A stretch of 56,675 nt of DNA. Source: JAFGBM01 sp964610155 (lineage in GTDB: Bacteria > Actinomycetota > Actinomycetes > Actinomycetales > Demequinaceae). The notes below the pieces were generated by a model that ran no database searches, was not told the origin of the DNA, and worked only from the letters and a program-made list of their open reading frames with translations. Made by a program: the position numbers and the translations under genes. Location: assembly GCA_964610155.1 (NCBI GenBank), contig CAZSUY010000012.1:1-56675 (forward strand), given 5' to 3'. Shown here piece after piece: positions 41,924 through 51,495 of this stretch (position 1 is its first letter; each line of letters starts with the position of its first letter).

Positions 41924-43258
41924 ATGGACAAGCAGCAGGAGTTCGTGCTCCGCACCGTAGAGGAGCGCGACATTCGATTTATTCGACTCTGGTTCACCGA
42001 TGTGCTCGGTGTCCTTAAATCCGTCGCGATCGCTCCGGCCGAGTTGGAGAACGCGTTCGAAGAGGGGATCGGCTTCGACGGGAGCGTCATCGAGGGCCTG
42101 ACGCGCGTCTACGAGGCAGACATGATCGCGCGGCCGGATCCGTCGACGTTCCAGATCCTCCCGTGGCGGGGGGACGTGCGCGGAGCCGCCCGGATGTTCT
42201 GTGACATACAGACGCCGGACGGAGAGCCTTCCATGGCGGACTCTCGCTATGTCCTTAAGCGCGCCCTCGACAAGGCGAGCGCCCTCGGGTTCACGTTCTA
42301 TACCCACCCAGAGATCGAGTTCTACCTCTTCGAACCCCTCACGGAGGGAAAGAAGCCGCGGCCCGTCGATCACGCTGGGTACTTCGACAACGTGGCGCGG
42401 GATACCGCCCACAACTTCCGACGCTCCGCCGTCACCACCCTCGAATCCATGGGGATCTCGGTGGAGTTTTCCCATCACGAGGCAGGACCGGGTCAGAACG
42501 AGATTGACCTCCGGTACGCCGATGCTCTGGCGACGGCGGACAACATCATGACGTTCCGCTCGGTCGTGAAGGAGGTCGCCATCGAGCAAGGCGTCTTCGC
42601 CTCCTTCATGCCCAAGCCGCTAGTTGACTCACCCGGTTCTGGCATGCATACCCATATGAGTCTGTTCGAAGGTGACCGTAACGTCTTCTTCGAGGCAGGG
42701 ACCCCCTTCCAGATAAGCAAGGTGGCCAAGAACTTCATCGCTGGGGTGCTCAAGCACGCCCCTGAAATCACCGCGATCACCAACCAATACGTCAACTCCT
42801 ACAAGCGGCTGTGGGGTGGCGCGGAGGCTCCGTCGTACGTTTGCTGGGGATCGAACAACCGCTCTGCTCTAGTCAGGGTGCCCATCCAGAAGCCCAACAA
42901 GGGTCAATCGTGCCGTATTGAGTATCGGGCGATCGATTCGGCGGCCAATCCCTACCTCGCCTTCGCGGTCATCCTGGCAGCCGGCCTCAAGGGAATCGCC
43001 GACGACTATCCGCTCACGGAGCACGCCGAGGACGACGTGTGGGAGTTGTCGGAAGCCGAGCGGAGGGCTTTGGGCTACGAACCGTTGCCCGGGTCCCTCG
43101 CCGATGCCGTCGACGTGATGGAGAAGAGTGAGTTGGTCGCGGAAACCCTCGGTGAGCAGTTGTTCCAATTCATCCTTCGGAACAAGCGCGCCGAATGGGA
43201 GTTGTACCGCGCCCAAGTGACGCCCTTCGAGATCGAGCGGTTCCTTCCCGTCCTTTAG
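41924..43258 (+). CDS. glnA2: Glutamine synthetase, type I (GlnA2-like)
   Basis: A 444-residue GSI-type enzyme. Motifs: GIGFDGSVIEGLTRVYEADM (residues ~45-65), EIEFYLFEP, EAGPGQNEIDLRYADAL, KPLVDSPGSGMHTHMSLF and NRSALVRVPIQKP, NPYLAFAVILAAGLKGI. The position of the adenylylation tyrosine in GlnA1 is DVWEL here, so this protein is probably not regulated by GlnE. ATG 41924 is chosen over longer in-frame starts inside nadE antisense. It precedes glnE by 22 bases. Role in other actinobacteria: alternate glutamine or gamma-glutamyl ligase. Confidence 0.9.
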   Translation: MDKQQEFVLRTVEERDIRFIRLWFTDVLGVLKSVAIAPAELENAFEEGIGFDGSVIEGLTRVYEADMIARPDPSTFQILPWRGDVRGAARMFCDIQTPDGEPSMADSRYVLKRALDKASALGFTFYTHPEIEFYLFEPLTEGKKPRPVDHAGYFDNVARDTAHNFRRSAVTTLESMGISVEFSHHEAGPGQNEIDLRYADALATADNIMTFRSVVKEVAIEQGVFASFMPKPLVDSPGSGMHTHMSLFEGDRNVFFEAGTPFQISKVAKNFIAGVLKHAPEITAITNQYVNSYKRLWGGAEAPSYVCWGSNNRSALVRVPIQKPNKGQSCRIEYRAIDSAANPYLAFAVILAAGLKGIADDYPLTEHAEDDVWELSEAERRALGYEPLPGSLADAVDVMEKSELVAETLGEQLFQFILRNKRAEWELYRAQVTPFEIERFLPVL

Positions 43259-43280
43259 AGGGGACACCCGGAGACAAGCG

Positions 43281-46200
43281 ATGACGAGCCGACAGGTGTC
43301 CACAACGGCTCAGTTGCGGAAGGCCGGAGTTGCGGATCCCACGGGGGTAACCGAGGCTGTTGCGACGATCGAGGGTGTGTACGGAGTATCGATCGGGGAC
43401 CTCCATGGCGTTCTTTCAAGAATTGCCGATCCCGATCTCGCCATCCGCCAACTGCTTCGCCTTGCGGAGTCCGCCCGCGAGTCAGGTCACCTCGATGGCT
43501 TGACCTCCCTCGTCGACGCGGGGGCCGAAGCCAGGCTCGTTGCGGTCCTTGGTGCCTCGACCGGGCTCGGGGATTTCCTTGTTCTCCATCCCGAGGCCAT
43601 TTCCGATCTAGCCGAGGGGGGGATCGCGGAGGCCGTAGCGGGGGCACGTGCCGCGATCCTTGAGGCCGTTGGGGCGGACCCGACCGCGGCCGTGCCGGTG
43701 GCACGGGTTCCGAGCCCGAAGGGAATAGATGCCCTCAGGGTCGAGTATCGCAGACGGTTGCTACGAGTCGCGGCCGAGGACCTTTCGACCCCGAAACCGA
43801 CGGAGATCCTGCCCGCCGTCGCCGAGGCCATCGCGGACCTCGCCTCGGCAGCCCTCGAGGCAGGACTGGCATTGGCCAGGGCCGATGAACCGGACCATGC
43901 CGCGACGCGCCTCGCCATCATCGCCATGGGGAAGTGTGGGGCGCGCGAACTCAACTACGTGTCGGACGTGGATGTCATCTACGTCGCGGAACCTGCCGAG
44001 GGGGCGGACGACCCGCGATCGATCGCGATAGCCACGCGCCTTGCCACCGCGACGGCGCGAGCGTGCGATCGGGCATCAATCGAGCCCGCACTCTGGCCAG
44101 TGGATGCCAACCTTCGTCCCGAGGGCAAGGACGGCGCCCTGGTGCGCAACGTCGAATCGCACAAGACGTATTACGAAAAGTGGGCCCATACATGGGAGTT
44201 TCAGGCCCTTCTCAAGGCTAGGCCGGTCGCCGGAGACCTTGAAGTGGGCAACGCCTACATCGAGGCCATCACCCCTATGGTGTGGCAAGCAACCCAACGG
44301 GAGAGTTTCATCGAGGAGGCGCAAGCGTTACGTCGTCGTGTGGAGGAGAACGTTCCGACCGGGGAAGCCGACCGGCAGATCAAACTCGGTCCCGGGGGAC
44401 TGCGCGATGTCGAGTTCACCATTCAGCTCCTCCAGTTGGTCCATGGTCGTACGGATCCGACGCTCAGGGTCGCCCCGACCCTTGAAGCCCTGGCCGCGCT
44501 TCGGAACGGCGGATACGTGGGCAGACCGCAAGCCGCCCGCATGGACGAGGCCTACCGACTGTTGAGGGTATGGGAGCACAGGGTCCAACTGTCCAGGATG
44601 AGGCGCACCCACCTCATGCCCGACACCGATGAAGACGTGAGGCGCCTCGCCCGGGCATCCGGATTCCGGACGAACGAGAAGCTCCTTGAGGCGTGGCATG
44701 AGGTTCGGCGCGATGTTCGGGCGATGCACCTCGAGATGTTCTACCGGCCGCTCCTTCCCATCCTTGCCCGGTTGAGTGCCGACGAGGTCGCCCTCGATCC
44801 GGAGGCCGCGAGTGAGCGCCTCGCCTCGGTTGGATACTTGGATCCGGAGGCGGCCAAGCGGCACCTAGCCGCGTTGACCGATGGGGTGTCGCGCCGAGCC
44901 CTTATTCAACGGCAACTGTTGCCCGCCATGATCGGATGGTTCGCCAATGGGGCGGACCCTGATGCCGGGCTCTTGGCCTTCCGCACCCTCTCCGAGCAAC
45001 TGAAGGATGCAGCGTGGTATCTCAAGCTGCTCCGAGACTCGGCGGTGGCCGCCGAGCGCTTGGCTCGCCTGCTTTCGACCTCCCCCTATGTGACTCAGGC
45101 CCTCCTCTCCTCCGCCGAAGACATCACCTGGCTCGATTCCGACGAGGATCTTGCCCCACGCGATCATGCGCGCTTGACGGAGGAGGCCGACGCGATCCTT
45201 GGAAGGACAGAGGACCCCGAGCAAGCGATCACCTCGCTCCGTGGGCTGCGTCGAAGGGAGTTGGCGCGTACCGCGGCGGCAGACGTCCTGGGGCGACTCG
45301 ACACGGTAGAGGCCGCCCGTACCGTGACCCATGTCGCGGACGTCGTCATCGCGGGGGCTTTGGACATCGCGATGAGGGAACGCGCACGAGCCGCCGGTGT
45401 GGATCGACTCCCGTTGGAGATGGCGATCATTTCCGTCGGTCGGTACGGCGGCATGGAGATGTCCTACTCGTCGGACGCGGACATCGTGTTCGTTTTCGAG
45501 CCGGATCCCAAGGTCGATGCGAGTGTCGCGGATCAGCAGGCTCAACAGGTGGCGACGGAGGTGAGGCGCCTTCTCAAGAGCACTGGCCCCCAACCCCCGT
45601 TGGAAACCGATGCGGATCTCCGGCCGGAGGGAAAGAACGGTCCCCTTGCTCGGTCGTTCGCCTCCTGTGCCGAGTATTACGGAAAGTGGTCGGATCCGTG
45701 GGAGGCTCAGGCCCTGCTACGCGCGCGTCCTGTGGCCGGGGATCCTGGTTTGGGAAAACGATTTGTCGAGATGATCGACCCAGTGCGGTATCCCACCACC
45801 CTGACCGCTACCGCGCTCAAACAGATGAGGACCCTCAAGGCGCGGATGGAATCCGAGCGTCTGCCCCGTGGCATCGATCCCAAACGGCACGTCAAACTCG
45901 GACCGGGGGGGCTGTCCGATGTCGAGTGGACCATCCAGTTGCTTCAGATGAGGCATGCCCACGATCATGAGGGGTTGCGAACCCCCTTCACCCTCGGGGC
46001 GATTGAGGCTGCGGTGCGGGATGGGGTCTTGACCAAGAAGGATGGCGGCATCCTCACGGAGGCCTGGAGATTGGCGACCAGGGTTCGGGGGGCCATGGCG
46101 CTCCGGGGCTATCCCAGGGACAAGACAAGCATCCTGCCCTCCGACGCCAGGGAGCTTCGGGCCCTTGCGGAGATCCTCGGCGAAGGCTGGACGGCGGCCG

Positions 46201-46292
46201 AGCTCGACAATCGGTACTCCCGCGCGGCCCGCCGGGCGCGTAGCGTGATGGAGAGGGTCTTCTACGGATGGGAGAAGAAGGAGGCAGGATGA
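43281..46292 (+). CDS. glnE: Glutamine synthetase adenylyl transferase/removing enzyme
   Basis: A 1003-residue bifunctional enzyme that adenylylates and deadenylylates GlnA1 in response to nitrogen status. Two nucleotidyltransferase domains are visible: removase GKCGARELNYVSDVDVIYVA (about residues 216-235) and transferase GRYGGMEMSYSSDADIVFVF (about 719-738). Each is followed by a DANLRPEGKDG or DADLRPEGKNG segment and a helical KLGPGGL(R/S)DVE(F/W)TIQLLQ. Length fits the actinobacterial type. It starts with GGAGA before ATG and overlaps the next membrane-protein gene by ATGA. Confidence 0.95.
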   Translation: MTSRQVSTTAQLRKAGVADPTGVTEAVATIEGVYGVSIGDLHGVLSRIADPDLAIRQLLRLAESARESGHLDGLTSLVDAGAEARLVAVLGASTGLGDFLVLHPEAISDLAEGGIAEAVAGARAAILEAVGADPTAAVPVARVPSPKGIDALRVEYRRRLLRVAAEDLSTPKPTEILPAVAEAIADLASAALEAGLALARADEPDHAATRLAIIAMGKCGARELNYVSDVDVIYVAEPAEGADDPRSIAIATRLATATARACDRASIEPALWPVDANLRPEGKDGALVRNVESHKTYYEKWAHTWEFQALLKARPVAGDLEVGNAYIEAITPMVWQATQRESFIEEAQALRRRVEENVPTGEADRQIKLGPGGLRDVEFTIQLLQLVHGRTDPTLRVAPTLEALAALRNGGYVGRPQAARMDEAYRLLRVWEHRVQLSRMRRTHLMPDTDEDVRRLARASGFRTNEKLLEAWHEVRRDVRAMHLEMFYRPLLPILARLSADEVALDPEAASERLASVGYLDPEAAKRHLAALTDGVSRRALIQRQLLPAMIGWFANGADPDAGLLAFRTLSEQLKDAAWYLKLLRDSAVAAERLARLLSTSPYVTQALLSSAEDITWLDSDEDLAPRDHARLTEEADAILGRTEDPEQAITSLRGLRRRELARTAAADVLGRLDTVEAARTVTHVADVVIAGALDIAMRERARAAGVDRLPLEMAIISVGRYGGMEMSYSSDADIVFVFEPDPKVDASVADQQAQQVATEVRRLLKSTGPQPPLETDADLRPEGKNGPLARSFASCAEYYGKWSDPWEAQALLRARPVAGDPGLGKRFVEMIDPVRYPTTLTATALKQMRTLKARMESERLPRGIDPKRHVKLGPGGLSDVEWTIQLLQMRHAHDHEGLRTPFTLGAIEAAVRDGVLTKKDGGILTEAWRLATRVRGAMALRGYPRDKTSILPSDARELRALAEILGEGWTAAELDNRYSRAARRARSVMERVFYGWEKKEAG

Positions 46293-47440
46293 GGATTCTT
46301 CGGTCAACGCTCGGATGGTTTCTCGTAGCTCTTGGGGTACTCGCGCTCGGTGTTTGGGCGTCGGCAAGTGTCGTCACCCACAAGGTGGACAGCGGTTCCA
46401 TTGCGTCACCGTTCATTTCAACCGTTCTCAATCAAGCGGAGAGCCAAAGCACGATCACCGAGCAGGCCCAATCGCTGATGACCGATGCGCTCGCCCAGAA
46501 CGGAGTCCCTATCGCTGGGACGCCGGAAGAACAGACGTTGAATGCCGTGATCGCCGATGCGGTCGCCTCGGGTGGCTTCATCGATGACCTCGTTGACATC
46601 ATCGAGGAGATCGAGTCGAGCATCATCGCTCAACTGACGGACGACACCCTGCCTCTCGCGCCACTCATCATCTCGTTCGACATTACCGAACCGCTCTATG
46701 CCGTGTTGGAGGCGAACCCGGAGGTTTCGGGACTCGTCCCACCCACCACGCTCGATCCCGTCACCTTCGAGCCCTTCACTGCCGACGAGGTCTCCAGCAT
46801 TCGCGACAGGTACGACTGGGTGCAGGCGATCGCGACCTGGGGACTGTGGGTCGGCCTGGCCCTAATCGCCCTCGGTGTCCTCGCCATACCCCGGAAGCGA
46901 TGGATCATTCCGAAGCTTCTCCTCGGCTTGGGTGTCATCGTGCTGGTGTTGTGGTTCCTGGCATCCAAGGTCGAGGTCGCGAGTCTCCTCGACCGGCTAC
47001 CCGGTGGCCTTGACTCAGAGATCAGGGACATGGCCAATGACCTGGTGCCGCAGTCGAGGATCGACGGCGTCCAGTCCAACTTGTTCAAGATCGCTGTCGC
47101 CCTCCTCGTTCTCGGGGCGGTCGCGTACACGCTCGTCTGGTTCCTCTCACGTGGGAAAAAGTCGAAGGCGGATGCTGAGCCCAAGCCCGAGCGCGAACTG
47201 GAACCCGCCCTAGCCCGGACGGCCGCGACGGAAGGGACAACTTCTGTCGTCGACGGTGGTGTTGGCGGGACGACGGCTTCTCTTGGAACTGCGGATCCGG
47301 CAGCGCCTTTGGATCCGGCAGCGCCTTCAGATCCAGTTGCGCCATCGGATCCGGCAGTGCCTTCAGATCCAGTAGAGGAACACCCCGAGCCAGGCGGCCC
47401 CCTATCCGAGAAAGGGGATCTCGCCGGCTCAACCGGCTGA
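46289..47440 (+). CDS. Membrane protein with Asp-Pro-rich tail
   Basis: A 383-residue protein translationally coupled to glnE. It has an N-terminal membrane helix (LGWFLVALGVLALGVWASAS), a ~150-residue extracellular domain (SQSTITEQAQSLMTDALAQN...), then three more membrane helices (TWGLWVGLALIALGVLAIP, LLLGLGVIVLVLWFLASKV, IAVALLVLGAVAYTLVWFL). The C-terminal tail repeats DPAAPLDPAAPSDPVAPSDP-like units encoded by ~18-bp DNA repeats (47293-47380). I recognise no family. It is not clear whether it works with nitrogen control or is just a neighbour. Confidence 0.65.
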   Translation: MRILRSTLGWFLVALGVLALGVWASASVVTHKVDSGSIASPFISTVLNQAESQSTITEQAQSLMTDALAQNGVPIAGTPEEQTLNAVIADAVASGGFIDDLVDIIEEIESSIIAQLTDDTLPLAPLIISFDITEPLYAVLEANPEVSGLVPPTTLDPVTFEPFTADEVSSIRDRYDWVQAIATWGLWVGLALIALGVLAIPRKRWIIPKLLLGLGVIVLVLWFLASKVEVASLLDRLPGGLDSEIRDMANDLVPQSRIDGVQSNLFKIAVALLVLGAVAYTLVWFLSRGKKSKADAEPKPERELEPALARTAATEGTTSVVDGGVGGTTASLGTADPAAPLDPAAPSDPVAPSDPAVPSDPVEEHPEPGGPLSEKGDLAGSTG

Positions 47441-47456
47441 CTTTCAGCGAAAACTA

Positions 47457-47488
47457 ACGGTGGGCGGCCCGAAGGGGCCGCCCACCGT
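47457..47488. terminator. Strong bidirectional hairpin terminator
   Basis: The arms ACGGTGGGCGGCCC and GGGCCGCCCACCGT pair perfectly around a GAAG loop (14-bp stem). It lies between the convergent membrane-protein gene and glnA1. T-rich sequence follows the stem on the minus-strand side, so it can terminate both transcripts. Confidence 0.88.
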
Positions 47489-47502
47489 CGCTGTCATTCG
47501 GC

Positions 47503-48933
47503 TTAGATGTCGAAGTAGAGCTCGAACTCGTGGGGGTGGGGACGGAAGCGGATGGGGTTGATCTCCTTGGTCCGCTTGAAGTCGATCCACTCCTCGATGG
47601 CATCCTCGGTGAAGACCCCGCCCTCGGATAGGTAGGCGTGGTCCTTCTCAAGGTTATCGAGCACCTCGTTGAGCGAACCAGGAACCTGTGGGATGAGGGC
47701 GTGCTCCTCGGGCGGCAGCTCGTATAGGTCCTTGTCCACCGGTGCGGGCGGCTCGATCTTGTTCTTGATCCCATCGAGCCCCGCCATAAGCATCGCCGCG
47801 AAGGCGAGGTAGGGGTTGGATGAGGGGTCGGGGGCACGGAACTCGAGTCGCTTGGCCTTCGGGTTGGAGCCCGTGATCGGGATCCGGATCGCGGCCGAAC
47901 GGTTGCGAGCGGAGTAGACCAGGTTGACCGGGGCTTCGAATCCCGGCACCAGGCGGTGGAAGGAGTTCACCGTCGGGTTGGTGAAGGCCAGGAGTGAACC
48001 GGCGTGCTTGAGCAAGCCTCCCGCATACCAACGTGCGATGTCCGACAGGCCGCCGTAGCCCTTCTCGTCGAAGAATAGGGGCTTGCCTGCCTTCCATAGC
48101 GATTGGTGGCAGTGCATGCCGGAGCCATTGTCCATGAAGAGCGGCTTCGGCATGAAGGTCACGACCTTGCCGTTCTTCCACGCGACGTTCTTCACGGTGT
48201 ACTTGAACTTCATGAGGTCATCGGCGGCATGGAGGAGCGAGTTGAACTTGTAGTTGATCTCTTGTTGTCCACCGGTCCCCACCTCGTGGTGTGCGCGCTC
48301 AATACTGAGGCCCACCTCGCCGAGGGTCGTACACATCTCGTCGCGGATGTCGGCGAAATGGTCGCTCGGTGGAACGGGGAAGTATCCGCCCTTGGGCCTG
48401 GTTTTGTAGCCACGGTTCGGGCCGTCCTCGCCGTACTCCTGGCCGGAGTTCCACCATCCCTCGACGGAGTCGATGTGGTAGTAGCCCTCGTTGGTGCCGG
48501 TAGCAAACCGGGCCGAATCGAAGATGAAGAACTCCGCCTCCGAACCGATGAAGGCCGTATCGCCGATTCCAGTCGACTTCAGGTATTCCTCGGCCTTAGC
48601 GGCGATGTTCCGTGGGTCGCGCGAGTAGGGCTCACCAGTAAGCGGGTCGACGATGAAGAAGTTGATGATGAGGGTTTTCTGCGTACGGAAGGGATCGACG
48701 TACGCGGTATTGATGTCTGGCATCAGTTTCATATCCGACTCGTTGATGGCCTGGAATCCGCGGATCGAGGATCCGTCGAACATCAGCCCCTCGGAGAAGG
48801 TGTCCTGATCAAACAAAGCGGCCGGGATGTTGAAGTGCTGCATGATGCCCGGCAGGTCACAGAAGCGGACATCGATGAACTTGACGTCTTGCTCCTTGAC
48901 GAAGGCGATGGCCTCCGCGGCGTCCTTGAACAT
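47503..48933 (-). CDS. glnA1: Glutamine synthetase, type I
   Basis: A 476-residue GSI enzyme, the main ammonium-assimilating glutamine synthetase. Landmarks: MFDGSSIRGFQAINESDMKL, GSEAEFFIFDSARF, HHEVGTGGQQEINYKFNSLL, KPLFMDNGSGMHCHQSLW, and SAAIRIPITGSNPKAKRLEF. The adenylylation loop KDLYELPPEE retains the tyrosine, so it should be the GlnE substrate. AAGGAGA precedes the ATG. A GlnR-type box lies ~60-100 bases upstream, so transcription probably responds to nitrogen. Confidence 0.96.
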   Translation of the reverse strand: MFKDAAEAIAFVKEQDVKFIDVRFCDLPGIMQHFNIPAALFDQDTFSEGLMFDGSSIRGFQAINESDMKLMPDINTAYVDPFRTQKTLIINFFIVDPLTGEPYSRDPRNIAAKAEEYLKSTGIGDTAFIGSEAEFFIFDSARFATGTNEGYYHIDSVEGWWNSGQEYGEDGPNRGYKTRPKGGYFPVPPSDHFADIRDEMCTTLGEVGLSIERAHHEVGTGGQQEINYKFNSLLHAADDLMKFKYTVKNVAWKNGKVVTFMPKPLFMDNGSGMHCHQSLWKAGKPLFFDEKGYGGLSDIARWYAGGLLKHAGSLLAFTNPTVNSFHRLVPGFEAPVNLVYSARNRSAAIRIPITGSNPKAKRLEFRAPDPSSNPYLAFAAMLMAGLDGIKNKIEPPAPVDKDLYELPPEEHALIPQVPGSLNEVLDNLEKDHAYLSEGGVFTEDAIEEWIDFKRTKEINPIRFRPHPHEFELYFDI

Positions 48934-48994
48934 GCTGTTCTCCTTGAAGTTGTCATATGCCGGGTCTCGGCGGTCCTTACACTAGGCGTTGGCG

Positions 48995-49032
48995 ATTTCC
49001 CACAGGTGTAAAGAATGTTACGGGACTGTTAC
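48995..49032 (-). promoter_or_regulatory. GlnR box upstream of glnA1
   Basis: On the minus strand the sequence reads GTAAC-n6-GTAAC-n6-TACAC-n6-GAAAT, a strict 11-bp periodicity matching the actinobacterial a1-b1-a2-b2 GlnR site (gTnAC-n6-GaAAC repeated). It is just past the DUF4191 stop and 62 bases before the glnA1 start. GlnR itself is not encoded in this window. Confidence 0.78.
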
Positions 49033-49042
49033 ATTCCGAGGG

Positions 49043-49741
49043 CTAGCGGCCCCGGAGAGCCTTGCGATCCGGGCGGACCCGCATGGGGTCGATGCCCTTC
49101 GGAATGGGGAGTCTTGCACCCCCAAGGGAGTGGATCCGTGCCACGATCGCTGCCCTTTCCCGTTTCTTCAGGACCTTCTTCGAACCCTTGATCGCTTTGA
49201 CCAGTTTGCGGAGGGATAATTCCCCCTCACCGAGACCCGCGTAGTACTCCTGAATGGGAACCCCGGGAACGATCCTCGAAAGCCGTGCCCGCGCCGATTT
49301 AACAGGTCGTCTGGCGAAGCCTCCGCCCTCGGCGATCAGTGCGATTCCGCTCTTCCCAACGCCGAGGAACACGACGGCGCGCCCCTTCGGGTCGACCTCG
49401 ACGGGGTCATCCTCGAATTGCCAGCCCCGACGGATGGTTCGGACGGCCCCGAGGGAGCCTCCCATCGTTCCCTCAAGGACGTTGTACTGAGCGGGGTCGA
49501 CTCGCCTGGTGAGGAGGATGAGCGTGCCGAGGACTAGGAAGAGGACAGCGGTGAGGTTCGAATAGATGTGGCTCGTGACAGAGCCGCCCATGAACCCGAG
49601 GGTGACGCCCGTCCCAATGATGAGGACAGACATGATGAGGAAGGCGGGCAGAAAGATGGAGTCGTTCTTGCGGACGAAGGTGAACGCCTGAGCGATCGTC
49701 TTGAACCACTTCGGTTTCGGGGTTTTCGTCGGGGTAGCCAT
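49043..49741 (-). CDS. DUF4191 membrane protein
   Basis: A 232-residue DUF4191 protein, characteristic of actinobacteria and of unknown function. Two membrane segments (DSIFLPAFLIMSVLIIGTG and LTAVLFLVLGTLILL, residues ~27-80) follow a Lys-rich start; the remainder is cytoplasmic and basic (GGSLGAVRTIRRGWQF, GKSGIALIAEGGG, VKAIKGSKKVLKKRERAAIV). It lies between lipA and glnA1, which is the usual place for this gene in many actinobacteria. Confidence 0.88.
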   Translation of the reverse strand: MATPTKTPKPKWFKTIAQAFTFVRKNDSIFLPAFLIMSVLIIGTGVTLGFMGGSVTSHIYSNLTAVLFLVLGTLILLTRRVDPAQYNVLEGTMGGSLGAVRTIRRGWQFEDDPVEVDPKGRAVVFLGVGKSGIALIAEGGGFARRPVKSARARLSRIVPGVPIQEYYAGLGEGELSLRKLVKAIKGSKKVLKKRERAAIVARIHSLGGARLPIPKGIDPMRVRPDRKALRGR

Positions 49742-49766
49742 GATGTCGACAGTCTAGCGACCGACG

Positions 49767-50771
49767 CTACTTGTCGCGGGAAAGTATTGCCGATGCCTCC
49801 TGGCGCGCCGTCATCGGCTTGCTCAGATGATGAAGCCCCTCCGGGATCGGGCGTCCCTTTCGGGACATCGCCTGACCCCAAAGGCTACCGGCGCGATAGC
49901 TTGAGCGCACGAGAGGCCCAGCCATCACCCCAAGGAAGCCCAGGCTTTCTGAGATCCGCGAGAGTTCGACAAACTCCTCCGGCCTTACCCAGCGGTCGAC
50001 GGGATGATGAAGCGGGCTGGGCCGAAGATACTGGGTGAGTGTGATGAGGTCGCATCCGGCAGACCGGAGGTCTCGCAGGGACTGGGTGACTTCCTCCATC
50101 GTCTCTCCCATGCCGAGGATGAGGTTGGACTTGGTGACCAGACCCTCGGCCTGGGCTGCGGCGAGGACCTCGAGCGAGCGCTCGTACCGATAGGCCGGTC
50201 GGATGATCTTGAAGATCCGAGGAACGGTCTCAAGGTTGTGGGCGAGAACCTCCGGCGCCGTCGAGAAGACTTCGGCGAGGGGTTCGGGCTTGCCCCCGAA
50301 ATCGGGGATGAGGAGTTCGACCCCGGTTCCCGGGTTGAGGTCGTGGATTAACCGCGTGGTTTCCGCGTAGAGCCAGGCACCCCCGTCCTGGAGGTCATCC
50401 CTAGCCACACCCGTGGCGGTCGCGTATTTGAGTCCCATCTGGCGGACGGATTCAGCAACGCGCCGGGGTTCGCCCATGTCGAGGGGTTCGGGCTTGCCCG
50501 TCTCGATTTGGCAGAAGGCACACCGCCTGGTGCAAATATCGCCGCCGATGAGGAAGGTCGCCTCCCGGTCCTCCCAGCACTCAAAGATGTTAGGGCAGCC
50601 CGCCTCTTCGCACACCGTGTGGAGCGAGCCGGAACGGACGAGGTCCTTAATCTCCCGATACTCGGGCCCCATGGTCGCGGTCGTGCGGATCCAGCTTGGC
50701 TTGCGTTCGAGTGGGACCTGGGAGTTGCGTACTTCGACTCGGAGCGGGCGGCGGCCTTCCGGGTCGATCAT
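49767..50771 (-). CDS. lipA: Lipoyl synthase
   Basis: A 334-residue radical-SAM enzyme that inserts two sulfurs into octanoyl groups on E2/H proteins. The auxiliary [4Fe-4S] cysteines are Cys54, Cys59, Cys65 (CEEAGCPNIFEC) and the radical-SAM cysteines Cys80, Cys84, Cys87 (CTRRCAFC). The C-terminal RSSY motif (VRSSYRAGSLWG), which supplies the serine ligand, is intact. Coupled to lipB by a four-base overlap. The E2 substrate gene lies five kilobases away in this window. Confidence 0.97.
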   Translation of the reverse strand: MIDPEGRRPLRVEVRNSQVPLERKPSWIRTTATMGPEYREIKDLVRSGSLHTVCEEAGCPNIFECWEDREATFLIGGDICTRRCAFCQIETGKPEPLDMGEPRRVAESVRQMGLKYATATGVARDDLQDGGAWLYAETTRLIHDLNPGTGVELLIPDFGGKPEPLAEVFSTAPEVLAHNLETVPRIFKIIRPAYRYERSLEVLAAAQAEGLVTKSNLILGMGETMEEVTQSLRDLRSAGCDLITLTQYLRPSPLHHPVDRWVRPEEFVELSRISESLGFLGVMAGPLVRSSYRAGSLWGQAMSRKGRPIPEGLHHLSKPMTARQEASAILSRDK

Positions 50772-51448
50772 GACGGTGTCTCCTTCTCAAAGGGGGAATC
50801 CAAGCGTACGTCGGCGAGAGCCTCCTTCAGGGCGCTCACAACGGCGGGCTTCGTTTCCGCAATGGTGACGTCGCGGCCCAGCTCCTCGGAAAGTGAGGTG
50901 ACCTTCGCGTCGTCAAGACCGCAGGGGATGATGCGACCGAACTCCTTGAGATCAGGGTTGCAGTTGAGGGCGAACCCATGCATCGTCACTCCCCTGGAGA
51001 CCCGCACTCCAATCGCGCACACCTTCCTCTCCCCACGAGAGTCGTCGGCGGGAAGCCAGACCCCCGAGCGATCCTTCACCCGGACGGCTCCCAGCCCTAG
51101 ATCGCCGCATACGTCGATGATCGCCTCCTCAAGCACGCGGACGTACCGGATGACATCGAGGGGTTCGCGGAGCTTGACGATCGGATACCCGACAAGCTGG
51201 CCCGGTCCATGCCAGGTGATTCGGCCCCCGCGATCGACGTCGATGACCGGGGTGCCGTCGGTCGGGCGTTCCCGCACAGTGGTGCGTTTTCCCGCTGTGT
51301 ACACGGACGGGTGTTCGACGAGGATGAGGGTATCCGGACGCGCGCCATCGGCGACCTCGGTGAGAATGCGGCGCTGGAGATCCCACGTCTCGCGGTAGTC
51401 CACGAGACGCTCACCGGGTCTGAGATCGACGATATCCATGTGTGGCAA
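50768..51448 (-). CDS. lipB: Octanoyltransferase
   Basis: A 226-residue transferase that moves octanoate from ACP to lipoyl domains. Motifs: LILVEHPSVYTAGKRTT, DRGGRITWHGPGQLVGYPI, VKDRSGVWL, RKVCAIGVRVSRGVTMHGFA (catalytic Lys) and GRIIPCGLDD (catalytic Cys). An ATG nine bases downstream (MDIVDL) is an alternative start. Divergent from the MMPL gene. Confidence 0.95.
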   Translation of the reverse strand: MPHMDIVDLRPGERLVDYRETWDLQRRILTEVADGARPDTLILVEHPSVYTAGKRTTVRERPTDGTPVIDVDRGGRITWHGPGQLVGYPIVKLREPLDVIRYVRVLEEAIIDVCGDLGLGAVRVKDRSGVWLPADDSRGERKVCAIGVRVSRGVTMHGFALNCNPDLKEFGRIIPCGLDDAKVTSLSEELGRDVTIAETKPAVVSALKEALADVRLDSPFEKETPS

Positions 51449-51495
51449 GGTTAACTCCCTTGAGATCGCTCAATCCTTCACCAGTGAGGCAAGAT

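Noticed and set aside
51442..51495. Upstream start for the MMPL gene
   Set aside because: Overlaps the lipB start and lacks a ribosome site; the ATG at 51496 leads directly into the first membrane helix.
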